A stretch of 36,351 nucleotides of DNA. It comes from Candidatus Nomurabacteria bacterium. GTDB taxonomy: Bacteria > Patescibacteriota > Minisyncoccia > Phycocordibacterales > UBA9973. Where the stretch lies: positions 1-36,351 of the forward strand of contig CALRFQ010000008.1 in assembly GCA_943356675.1 (NCBI GenBank), given 5' to 3'. This document shows positions 18,744-26,647 of the stretch, piece by piece (within the stretch, counting starts at the first letter, position 1; the number at the start of each line of letters is the position of its first letter). Made by a program: the position numbers and the translations under genes. The notes under the pieces were generated by a model. The model saw only the letters and a list, made by a program, of their open reading frames with translations. It was not told where the DNA came from and ran no database searches.

Positions 18744-19070
18744 ATGACAGAATTTAGAGACGAAAAAATAACAAATCACATCCGTGAGCTCGCAGCAACC
18801 TTCATTGAGAAAGAAGGTGGTAACACTTCACTTATCACTGTCACACGCGTGTTGCTCGCTCCTGGAGGCAAACATGCGAAGATAATGATCAGTGTGCTAC
18901 CTCGCACTAAAGAGAAGGCAGCTTTCGGCTTTGTAAAAAGAAATTTGGGAGAAATGCGCACATTCGTGAAGAGCCGTCTCAACATAAACCCTATTCCCTT
19001 TCTTGATGTGGAGATAGATGAGGGTGAGAAGAATCGCCAGAAAATTGACGAGCTTCTCCAAAACGGTTAG
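18744..19070 (+). CDS. rbfA: Ribosome-binding factor A
   Basis: 108 aa directly after infB; RbfA-like KH fold pattern. Confidence 0.8.
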   Translation: MTEFRDEKITNHIRELAATFIEKEGGNTSLITVTRVLLAPGGKHAKIMISVLPRTKEKAAFGFVKRNLGEMRTFVKSRLNINPIPFLDVEIDEGEKNRQKIDELLQNG

Positions 19071-19084
19071 GATAGAAGTTATAA

Positions 19085-19156
19085 GACCTAGTCGCCAAGT
19101 GGTAAGGCAAAGATCTGCAAAATCTTTATACGACGGTTCGATTCCGTCCTAGGTCT
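19085..19156 (+). tRNA. tRNA-Cys (GCA)
   Basis: GACCTAG/CTAGGTC, AAGAT-CTGCAAA-ATCTT, GACGGTTCGATTCCGTC. Confidence 0.93.
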
Positions 19157-19162
19157 CAAAAA

Positions 19163-19191
19163 TTGTAAAAAGTGTTGTTTTGTGTTATACT
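19163..19191 (+). promoter_or_regulatory. Promoter for tRNA-Lys cluster
   Basis: TTGTAA - 17 nt - TATACT. Confidence 0.6.
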
Positions 19192-19214
19192 TTTTCTGTT
19201 TTTAATTTTGTTTT

Positions 19215-19287
19215 GCCCTTTTAGCTCAGCTGGTAGAGCAGCTCCCTCTTAAGGAGATGGTCGGGGGTTCGATTCCCTCAAGGGGCA
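19215..19287 (+). tRNA. tRNA-Lys (CUU)
   Basis: GCCCTTT/AAGGGGC, anticodon loop CTCTTAA, T-arm GGGGGTTCGATTCCCTC. Confidence 0.88.
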
Positions 19288-19318
19288 CAAAATTTTTGCT
19301 TTGCAAAAATTTGTGATT
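19287..19318 (+). terminator. Intrinsic terminator-like hairpin after tRNA-Lys
   Basis: CACAAAATTTTTGC-TTT-GCAAAAATTTGTG then TTTT. Confidence 0.6.
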
Positions 19319-19351
19319 TTTAAAGGTGAAAGTATTCACGTTTAAAAAGAA

Positions 19352-19421
19352 TCGAAAGACGGAGTGCGACGGCACGAGTCGGGGTCGCGAGCTTTTTCAA
19401 CAGAAAAAGACTTGTGACCGA
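19352..19421 (+). repeat. tRNA-tail repeat A, copy 1
   Basis: 70 nt TCGAAAGACGGAGTGCGACGGCACGAGTCGGGGTCGCGAGCTTTTTCAACAGAAAAAGACTTGTGACCGA; one mismatch to copy 2 at 19706-19775. Confidence 0.95.
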
Positions 19422-19456
19422 TTAACTCAGGGGCGAGATTCCCTCGGTTACAATAT

Positions 19457-19538
19457 GCTGGAGTGGCGGAATTGGTATACGCGCTAGTCTTAGGAACTAG
19501 TCCCGCAAGGGTTAGGAGTTCAAGTCTCCTCTCCAGCA
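19457..19538 (+). tRNA. tRNA-Leu (UAG)
   Basis: GCTGGAG/CTCCAGC, CTAGT-CTTAGGA-ACTAG, long variable arm, GGAGTTCAAGTCTCC. Confidence 0.95.
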
Positions 19539-19553
19539 CAAAATTTCATACAT

Positions 19554-19635
19554 GCCCGAGTGGCGGAACTGGTATACGCGCACGACTTAAAATCGTGTCT
19601 CGAAAGGGATGCGGGTTCGACCCCCGCCTCGGGCA
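19554..19635 (+). tRNA. tRNA-Leu (UAA)
   Basis: GCCCGAG/CTCGGGC, CACGA-CTTAAAA-TCGTG, long variable arm, GCGGGTTCGACCCCCGC. Confidence 0.95.
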
Positions 19636-19639
19636 CAAT

Positions 19640-19668
19640 TAAAATAACCCTTTAGGGTTATTTTTTTG
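19640..19668 (+). terminator. Intrinsic terminator after tRNA-Leu
   Basis: AAAATAACCC-TTTA-GGGTTATTTTTTT. Confidence 0.85.
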
Positions 19669-19705
19669 TGATTTTAAAATATAATAGGATTATATTTTAA
19701 AAGGG

Positions 19706-19775
19706 TCGAAAGACGGAGTGCGACGGCACGAGTCGGGGTCGCGAGCTTTTTCAACAGAAAAAAACTTGTGACCGA
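19706..19775 (+). repeat. tRNA-tail repeat A, copy 2
   Basis: 69/70 identical to 19352-19421. Confidence 0.95.
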
Positions 19776-19862
19776 ATCCCCCGCCGGAAAAGTACCTAGG
19801 GCCGTAGGGCGAGACTCTCCATCTCATCCCCATTTCCCCCTTATTTATCAAGCTCTTTTAGC

Positions 19863-19891
19863 TTGACTTTTTTGTCTATTTGGTGTATAAT
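19863..19891 (+). promoter_or_regulatory. Promoter upstream of 19932 gene
   Basis: TTGACT - 17 nt - TATAAT. Confidence 0.75.
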
Positions 19892-19931
19892 TATGTCAAA
19901 TTAATACATTAACAATTTAACCCCAACAGTT

Positions 19932-20384
19932 ATGTCAGGAACACCAGCCCCAGCAGAAGATCCTCATGGATCAAAAACCTCCCCCATTATGGTGGGTGGA
20001 ATCATATTATCTGCAATTGCAGTAATATGTTTACTCTTCTTCGTATTTTCGCCATCATCATCAGAAAATGATAGTAGTAGCGGAAATAAACCTTCAAACG
20101 GAAACGTTGGTAATGAGCAACCTGTAAGCAACATAATTCATGTTGAATTTAGTGGCAGTTTTGGAAAAGTATACAATATTCCATCAGGAAGAATTTGTAA
20201 CTATCTAAACGCTACTAAGCCTTACATTATGCGCAACCGCGATGGGAGCTTGTTCCCGTCTAATGGCACTGAAGACATTTCCGACGAAATTGGAATTGTC
20301 TCAGCAAACAAAAGCCAGCAGTTCTGCTCGCAAGATGGCTCCAGTGGGAGCCTAGACATAATTTTAACTAAAAATAACAACTAA
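19932..20384 (+). CDS. Single-TM hypothetical protein
   Basis: 150 aa, TM near N-terminus, Ser/Asn-rich linker. Confidence 0.7.
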   Translation: MSGTPAPAEDPHGSKTSPIMVGGIILSAIAVICLLFFVFSPSSSENDSSSGNKPSNGNVGNEQPVSNIIHVEFSGSFGKVYNIPSGRICNYLNATKPYIMRNRDGSLFPSNGTEDISDEIGIVSANKSQQFCSQDGSSGSLDIILTKNNN

Positions 20385-20388
20385 AATT

Positions 20389-21210
20389 ATGAATAATCTA
20401 TTTGCGAACAAAATCTACAATTACATTGCTACTATAATAGTGTTTATAATTGTATTCTTGTTGATGGAAGGTATTTACCACTTAACTGGGGTATATAGTT
20501 TCCAGAACTACACCTGGAAGAAGATTACACTTCTTTTAATTCTAGTAGGTTCCGGACTTTTTGTCTGGGAATCCTCGAAATTTACAGTTCCACCTATGGG
20601 TAGTGTACAATTACTATTCCTCGGTGAACAAACAGGAATTTGGCTTGAAGAAGGTGATTATTTTATATGGTTTCATGAACTTGGCTTAATTAAGCTTCAA
20701 TTAGATGAGGCTCAAAGTCACGAGATCAATGACATCTATGTAGACACCTTTGAAACACGAGATATTAACGGCAAAATGATTAAATGCAAAATTGATGGTG
20801 ACTGGGTAATAGCAGATCATGATCGATATAAATTAATCAAAGCAACAGATATCAAGCGTAATCTAACTTCAGGGCTTGAAAAAGCCGTAACGACATTTAC
20901 TGGAAGTAAAGAATTTGAGGCTGACCTGCTAGGGAAAAACCATGGTGACGATATTAACGACAACACATTCCGTAATCGTATGAGATCACGATTCGGAATA
21001 GAATTCGAAAATATCGATTGTATTATTATTTCTGGCGACCTTGTTCAAGATAATTTAAATAATTACCGAGACAAATTGACAGATAAATACAAAACTAAAC
21101 ACCCTACAATGTCAGATAAAGAAATTTCTGAACTTGTTGAAGTACAGTTAAAATTAGCAAAAAAAGTAATAAGCAATTCGCCATTGGTGAACCGCTATGA
21201 TGTTACTTAG
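20389..21210 (+). CDS. Membrane protein with SPFH/band-7-like domain (tentative)
   Basis: Two TMs then VPPMGSVQLLFLGEQTGIWLEEGDYFIW and TFETRDINGKMIKCKIDGDWVIAD, SPFH-like. Confidence 0.5.
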   Translation: MNNLFANKIYNYIATIIVFIIVFLLMEGIYHLTGVYSFQNYTWKKITLLLILVGSGLFVWESSKFTVPPMGSVQLLFLGEQTGIWLEEGDYFIWFHELGLIKLQLDEAQSHEINDIYVDTFETRDINGKMIKCKIDGDWVIADHDRYKLIKATDIKRNLTSGLEKAVTTFTGSKEFEADLLGKNHGDDINDNTFRNRMRSRFGIEFENIDCIIISGDLVQDNLNNYRDKLTDKYKTKHPTMSDKEISELVEVQLKLAKKVISNSPLVNRYDVT

Positions 21211-21225
21211 TTCTTTTATCTAACA

Positions 21226-21264
21226 ACAAAAAAAACCACATCCGTAAGGGTGTGGCTTTTTTTA
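21226..21264. terminator. Bidirectional intrinsic terminator
   Basis: AAAAAAACCACATCC-GTAAGG-GTGTGGCTTTTTTT. Confidence 0.8.
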
Positions 21265-21272
21265 TACAGAAA

Positions 21273-21590
21273 TTATTTAGTTATGTTGATGCTTCCGTTA
21301 TCTTGAATCTGTACAGAGTTCACTCCGAGAGTGTTCAATACTAAGCGCATTATTCCGAAAACTGCAATCATAATAAATAATCCTATGAGACCCCAAAGCA
21401 TATGGCTCTTCCCTGACTTACGAATCTCTTCATTTGTCGGGTTAAGAACGAATTGCATTACTCCATAAATGAAGTACACAAGAGCTAGAGTAAACACTAG
21501 AGCAATGAGTGGGTTTATCACAACCTTCTCAATACTATTTATGAGCGTACTCATGCTCGCATATGCGACTGGGAAAATCTCAAATTGCAT
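21273..21590 (-). CDS. VirB2/TrbC-like pilin-type membrane protein
   Basis: YFIYGVMQFVLNPTNEEIRKSGKSHMLWGLIGLFIMIAVFGIMRLVLNTLGV. Confidence 0.7.
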   Translation of the reverse strand: MQFEIFPVAYASMSTLINSIEKVVINPLIALVFTLALVYFIYGVMQFVLNPTNEEIRKSGKSHMLWGLIGLFIMIAVFGIMRLVLNTLGVNSVQIQDNGSINITK

Positions 21591-21596
21591 ATATTA

Positions 21597-21959
21597 TTAA
21601 CAAGGGTTAACTGGTGTAGGAACACAAGGAATATCAGTCTTCTGTAATTGAACATTACTGATACCAAGTGTATTCTGGATCATAAATACGATACCCCAGA
21701 AAGCCAGGATGATGAATAGACCGATAAGACCGTTGATGATCTTTCCGCGTGCACCCTTCTTTGCTTCTTCATCATTTGATACAGTGTACTGTATAACTCC
21801 CCAGATAAAGTAAACAACTGCAAGAGTGATAAGTATAGGAATGATTGTTCCTAGGATAACATTCACGATTGCAAGAACATTAAATAAACTCTGTGTAGCA
21901 GCGAATGCAGCCAATGGGAACATTCCTACCACAGCACTAAACGAAATAATTTTCTTCAT
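21597..21959 (-). CDS. VirB2/TrbC-like pilin-type membrane protein
   Basis: YFIWGVIQYTVSNDEEAKKGARGKIINGLIGLFIILAFWGIVFMIQNTLGIS. Confidence 0.7.
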   Translation of the reverse strand: MKKIISFSAVVGMFPLAAFAATQSLFNVLAIVNVILGTIIPILITLAVVYFIWGVIQYTVSNDEEAKKGARGKIINGLIGLFIILAFWGIVFMIQNTLGISNVQLQKTDIPCVPTPVNPC

Positions 21960-22073
21960 ATTATTTAGTATGTAAAATTAATTAACTTATAATAAATTTG
22001 TCTAATTTTGCGACCGCAAGTTAAGACAGTTACTCATATATTATAGCATATTTTACTCAATTAAACGCAACTA

Positions 22074-22475
22074 TTATTGATTTGATAGCTGTGGAATAAG
22101 ATTTGAGATACCAAATGTATTTGTAAGCACTGCCACAAGACCCCATACAGATATAATTACGAAAAGTCCTACAAGGCCCCAAATCACATACGACTTACCC
22201 TGCTTGCGAGCTTCTTCATTATTGGGATTAATAAACATTTGTATTACCCCCCAAATAAAACCAATCATAGCAATTGTAATAAGAAGTGAGACTATATTTG
22301 TTCTCAGAATACAAGAAAAGAAGTTGAATAAATCACCAATACTATTTTGAATACTAGAATTACTACAAACACCATTTGTGACTGTGCCCGGAGTAGCTGT
22401 AGCACCAAACGCAATACTAGGGGCAATAAGTGCTAATAAAACTGAAACTCTATTAATGTAATTTTTTATTTTCAT
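22074..22475 (-). CDS. VirB2/TrbC-like pilin-type membrane protein
   Basis: GFIWGVIQMFINPNNEEARKQGKSYVIWGLVGLFVIISVWGLVAVLTNTFGIS. Confidence 0.7.
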   Translation of the reverse strand: MKIKNYINRVSVLLALIAPSIAFGATATPGTVTNGVCSNSSIQNSIGDLFNFFSCILRTNIVSLLITIAMIGFIWGVIQMFINPNNEEARKQGKSYVIWGLVGLFVIISVWGLVAVLTNTFGISNLIPQLSNQ

Positions 22476-22490
22476 ATAATTTAATTATTA

Positions 22491-24332
22491 TTAAACTCCC
22501 TTACTAATCTCCGATACGGTTCCTGCTATAGCATTCGCAAGCACAAAGCATCCAAGAAGTAATGCCGCGCCTATCACAGTGTACAGAAGTGCATTCTTTG
22601 CTTTTGAAATTTCCTCAGGATTACCCATAGCTTTCACAAAAAGGAATCCGCAGTAAATAATTGCGAGCACAACAATAGGAACTCCGATCATAAGAACTAT
22701 CGACAATAATTTGGCAATGAATGATGGTATATCTGGATAATTCCCACCTAGAGGATTTTCAATTTTTGCATCTATCTCATTTGGTGTTCCACCAGCTTTT
22801 GGAGTTCCACCAGGATTTGGTGTTCCACCCGAGTTTGGAGTTCCACCAGGTGTTGTTCCTGAGCTATTGCCAGTACCACCAGGTGTTGTACCTGAGCTAT
22901 TCCCTGTACTACCTGTCGTCACACTAAACGATGGCACATTTAAGGTATTTGATGTATTCGAACCTGATTTCACTCGAATTGTACAATTGCTATAAGTAGT
23001 ACCTACTGTAAGCGTACCAAATTTAATTGCATTTACTCCAACTGTAGCGTTTGTATAATTAGAATCTTGAACACAAGATCCTCCATACAGTATATCTCCA
23101 GCAACTGTGGTATTGAAACTATATTCGGGAGTTTTGTTTGTAGTTGGATTTGGAGTAATCGGTGATACTTGAGTAATAACTGGAGTTGAAGTAGGTACAA
23201 CACTGAAATTACTAATTTTTAACGCTACTGAGTTTGTATGTGAGGTACTACCCTTAACAACAATATTGCAATCATTATAATTTATTCCACTATATCCTGG
23301 AGAGAGTGGCTGAGGTGGTGTAGCATTCGTACCAAGAGTGATAGTAGTATTGGTATCTTTGAGAATTGTCTTTGTACTTGATCCACATGAGCCCGTGTAG
23401 GTAATGTCGCCAGCTTCAGTAGATTTGAATGTATAATCTGGAGTAGTGTCATTTGTAGAAGATGGAGTCACTGCTGTCACCTCTGTAAGTGTAGGTCCTG
23501 CCGTTGAAGAAATAGCGAAAGAACTTACTAGAAGTGGCCATGAATCTGGGTACACACCATTGGGATCAGTCACAGTAATAGTACAGTCACCATAAGTAGC
23601 TGGTGGTAATGTGCCAAAAGTATCAAATGTAATAGTATTACTCCCTGGTATCACTGTATGACTTATGCTTGAGCTACATGAACCTCCGTATGTAATATTA
23701 CCAGCCTTTGTGGACTTGAATATATATGTAGGATTTGTATTTGTAGTAGGATTTGGGACAGCAGTAATCTGTGTAAGTATCGGCTTTATTGTCGAAGCTG
23801 TGTAAGTGAACAATTTAAATTGATCAGACTTGTAATATATCTTACTCGATGTGTCTGTAACAATAACTTGCACTAGATTACCTGGAGACGAATCAGTCGG
23901 AATATTTATGTACCAATCTTCCGAACTAGAATCCGGTGGAGGCACAAGTAGTGTAACAGTTGTAGTATTTGAGAGATTTATAGTCTTATCTACATAAGGA
24001 TTAGTTGTAGTTCCTGAATCATATAATCCCACCTTAAGTGAGTTAGCTGTTCCAGTAAGTCCACTTAAATCCACGATAGGCTTAATGACCATATAGTCCT
24101 TCTGGCCATTACCTGGGCGAGGAGTATTCACAGTCTTCACATACGAAGTTCCTACAGAAGTATTGTCCACATCCACAATACCACCTGCGCCATTTGAAAA
24201 TGTGCCACTTGTAGCGTTTACACTCTGTGAGAAGTAAATTGTGAAAACCATCGCGAGTGACATCGACAATACAAATGCGTGCTTGATAAGAAATCTAACT
24301 ATTGGATGCTTTTCTGTAGATATTTTATTCAT
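22491..24332 (-). CDS. Large surface protein: signal/TM, ~95-aa Ig-like repeats, Gly/Thr-Pro linker, VirB2-like two-TM C-terminus
   Basis: Repeated ITQVSPITPNPTTNKTPEYSFNTTVAGDILYGGSC...CTIRV blocks; GTPGGTGNSSGTTPGGTPNSGGTPNPGG linker; FVKAMGNPEEISKAKNALLYTVIGAALLLGCFVLANAI. Confidence 0.75.
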   Translation of the reverse strand: MNKISTEKHPIVRFLIKHAFVLSMSLAMVFTIYFSQSVNATSGTFSNGAGGIVDVDNTSVGTSYVKTVNTPRPGNGQKDYMVIKPIVDLSGLTGTANSLKVGLYDSGTTTNPYVDKTINLSNTTTVTLLVPPPDSSSEDWYINIPTDSSPGNLVQVIVTDTSSKIYYKSDQFKLFTYTASTIKPILTQITAVPNPTTNTNPTYIFKSTKAGNITYGGSCSSSISHTVIPGSNTITFDTFGTLPPATYGDCTITVTDPNGVYPDSWPLLVSSFAISSTAGPTLTEVTAVTPSSTNDTTPDYTFKSTEAGDITYTGSCGSSTKTILKDTNTTITLGTNATPPQPLSPGYSGINYNDCNIVVKGSTSHTNSVALKISNFSVVPTSTPVITQVSPITPNPTTNKTPEYSFNTTVAGDILYGGSCVQDSNYTNATVGVNAIKFGTLTVGTTYSNCTIRVKSGSNTSNTLNVPSFSVTTGSTGNSSGTTPGGTGNSSGTTPGGTPNSGGTPNPGGTPKAGGTPNEIDAKIENPLGGNYPDIPSFIAKLLSIVLMIGVPIVVLAIIYCGFLFVKAMGNPEEISKAKNALLYTVIGAALLLGCFVLANAIAGTVSEISKGV

Positions 24333-24353
24333 ATATTTATTAACTTATAATTA

Positions 24354-24764
24354 TTAATCTCTTAAAAATGTATTACCTGTGAAGCCAAGCTCTTTCACTA
24401 TCGTATGAATCACCAGCCAAGCAGCAAGTGCTATGAGGTAACCTTTTATCATAGTCATTATCATCTTCTTAGCATTAGTCATCGCCTCTTCATTACCACC
24501 AGAGGTAAGGAGCTTAAATCCAGCATAGCAGAATATGACGGCTGCAATAGGAGAAGCTATGTAGAAAAGCAAGAAAGAAATCACAATATTTGCAAGATTA
24601 ATTAATTGATTGAAATCACATGGATTCTCATACTCTCCTGCTGCGTTTAGAGCTCCAGTGTTACATTTAGGTACTAATCCACCGCCAGTAGTATAAGCAT
24701 ACGTCATATAAAGTGGTGTGGAGATAATTAGGAACGCGAATATTGATATAATTATTTTTCTCAT
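24354..24764 (-). CDS. VirB2/TrbC-like pilin-type membrane protein
   Basis: Signal peptide; AVIFCYAGFKLLTSGGNEEAMTNAKKMIMTMIKGYLIALAAWLVIHTIV. Confidence 0.75.
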   Translation of the reverse strand: MRKIIISIFAFLIISTPLYMTYAYTTGGGLVPKCNTGALNAAGEYENPCDFNQLINLANIVISFLLFYIASPIAAVIFCYAGFKLLTSGGNEEAMTNAKKMIMTMIKGYLIALAAWLVIHTIVKELGFTGNTFLRD

Positions 24765-26065
24765 AAAGCTTTTGGAAGGAGTGCACGAAGCTGGTCGTCA
24801 GCCTTAGACACTGAATCATTTAACTGTAATTTATTTGATAATATGTTACTAATAAGCTCACTAAATATTCTATCTGTATTTATACTGCTTGGATCTAGCC
24901 AAGAACGCACAACGATAGCGGATTTGAAGAATGAATATAAGTATGGATCTTCCGGTAGTGTCATGAGTAGTGTGCGAAGTGCGGGTGGGAGTGAAAGTGT
25001 GGCGGCTATAGCCTTAGCATTGTCAGGAGCAGTAAGAATTCCTAGTACACCGAAAGCTGTAGTAGTATTTGCGGATTTACTACTTATTGCTATTCCATAT
25101 ATCTTACCATAAGTGCGTATTGTAGAAGTACCACGAGTCTGAGGCACACTAGCCACATCGAAGCTTAAGTTTGGATTTACTCCTTCTATACTGAAAAGTT
25201 CGCTTGATCTACCTAAGTAGAAAGCGAGCTTCCCTCCCGTAAACATATCTGTGGAATTTAGCAAACCACGGTTCCAAGAGTATGCACTGTCGCCTGCATT
25301 TGAGAATGATGTGTAGTATGCAATAACTGACTCAATTGGAGGTTTCGGTAATCCAAAATTTTCTTTAAGATTTGAGCTGAGCACATCTACATTTCTTGTG
25401 ACTATAGGATTTCCACCTTGTATAAGAAGGAGTGAGAGTATATCTTTTGCATGGTTTATATTTTCAAAAGTACCTAGTGCGATTGTACTCTGAAGTATTG
25501 TCCCATCATTCTTTTTCTTTGTGAGCTTGTCTACGAGTGGAAAGACTTCATCCCAATACGCAGGTGGTGTTACTATACCTTCATTCGCAAGGAGAGTTTT
25601 ATTATAATAAAGCACTAAAGGATCGACAACAATAGGAAGTGCCACCACACCATCCTTGGTGAGATAGATATCTGCTCCATCTATAAATGTATCTCTGAAA
25701 AGCTTCTCTGGATAGCTAGCATAGGGCATTGTATATATGAAGCCCTTATTCTTCACAATCATATCTTCAGAAACGAAGAACATATCAGGACCAGTGTTTG
25801 ATGCGAAAGCTTCTATAAGCATTTGTTGGTATTCTGCTTCTGGTTTCTGTGTGTAATTCACGATAAGTGTACGACTGTTTAAAGGGTCTAAAACTTTTGC
25901 CATTTGTGAAGATGGAAAAGTCCCCCATATTGTGACCTTACCTTGAGGCAGAGTTGATGAACCCGATGATTTACCTATTGGTAATATTCCAGAAAATATC
26001 ATCACAGCAAAAACAAAAAACGCTACGAATATACCTAAAAATATTGTTTGAAAATTAGCCTTCAT
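24761..26065 (-). CDS. Membrane-anchored extracellular solute-binding protein (family 1-like)
   Basis: N-terminal TM, GKVTIWGTFPSSQ, TGPDMFFVSEDMI, ALPIVVDPLVLYYNKTLLANEGIVTPPAYWDEVF. Confidence 0.85.
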   Translation of the reverse strand: MKANFQTIFLGIFVAFFVFAVMIFSGILPIGKSSGSSTLPQGKVTIWGTFPSSQMAKVLDPLNSRTLIVNYTQKPEAEYQQMLIEAFASNTGPDMFFVSEDMIVKNKGFIYTMPYASYPEKLFRDTFIDGADIYLTKDGVVALPIVVDPLVLYYNKTLLANEGIVTPPAYWDEVFPLVDKLTKKKNDGTILQSTIALGTFENINHAKDILSLLLIQGGNPIVTRNVDVLSSNLKENFGLPKPPIESVIAYYTSFSNAGDSAYSWNRGLLNSTDMFTGGKLAFYLGRSSELFSIEGVNPNLSFDVASVPQTRGTSTIRTYGKIYGIAISSKSANTTTAFGVLGILTAPDNAKAIAATLSLPPALRTLLMTLPEDPYLYSFFKSAIVVRSWLDPSSINTDRIFSELISNILSNKLQLNDSVSKADDQLRALLPKAL

Positions 26066-26582
26066 ATTTAAATATTATACCATAATGATGGTCACCTGCC
26101 ATAATCTCTTCCACAGGTTTCATCTTATGCTTTTCGAAAAGTGCATAAGTCTGACCTTCAGAATGAACCAAATCTTTATGTGGACCCATCCCGCTCCAAG
26201 AATCACTCCAATCAACGACTAGAACTTTTCCACCGGGCTTCAAAATTCTTTTCACTTCTACAATACATGCATCCTTATTATCAATTTGAAAAAGCACATT
26301 TGAAAGTATGCAAGCGTCTATCACAGAATCGGCAATCTTTGTGCCTGCTTCCCTCTCCACGTCACCCCAGATTGTACGAATATTATTCAATCGAAGCTTT
26401 TTCGCTTCAGAATCAAGAATACTCAGCATTTCTTTCTGTACATCTACAGCATAAAGCACTCCGTCGCCTATTATTTCTGAAGCGGCAATAGCGTAAGCAC
26501 CAGAGCCTGAGCCAATGTCCGCGACATTCATTCCATGAGTAAGTCTAAATTGTGCAATATTTTTATTAGGATTTGAGAACAT
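26055..26582 (-). CDS. Class I SAM-dependent methyltransferase
   Basis: VADIGSGSGAYAIAASEIIGDGVLYAVDVQKEML; LKPGGKVLVVDW. Confidence 0.9.
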   Translation of the reverse strand: MFSNPNKNIAQFRLTHGMNVADIGSGSGAYAIAASEIIGDGVLYAVDVQKEMLSILDSEAKKLRLNNIRTIWGDVEREAGTKIADSVIDACILSNVLFQIDNKDACIVEVKRILKPGGKVLVVDWSDSWSGMGPHKDLVHSEGQTYALFEKHKMKPVEEIMAGDHHYGIIFKYEG

Positions 26583-26608
26583 ATATAAATTATATCACAA
26601 ATAAAATA

Positions 26609-26638
26609 AAAAGAACGAAATTTCTTTCGTTCTCTTCA
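26609..26638 (-). terminator. Intrinsic terminator after gyrA
   Basis: Reverse strand GAGAACGAAAGAAATTTCGTTCTTTTTATTTT. Confidence 0.7.
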
Positions 26639-26647
26639 TTTAACATT

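Noticed and set aside
19342-19539. 65-aa ORF on minus strand
   Set aside because: Antisense to tRNA-Leu and repeat A.
22800-22930. Short CCACCAGG/GGTGTT tandem repeats as a regulatory repeat
   Set aside because: Encode the GGTP/NSSG linker of the surface protein.
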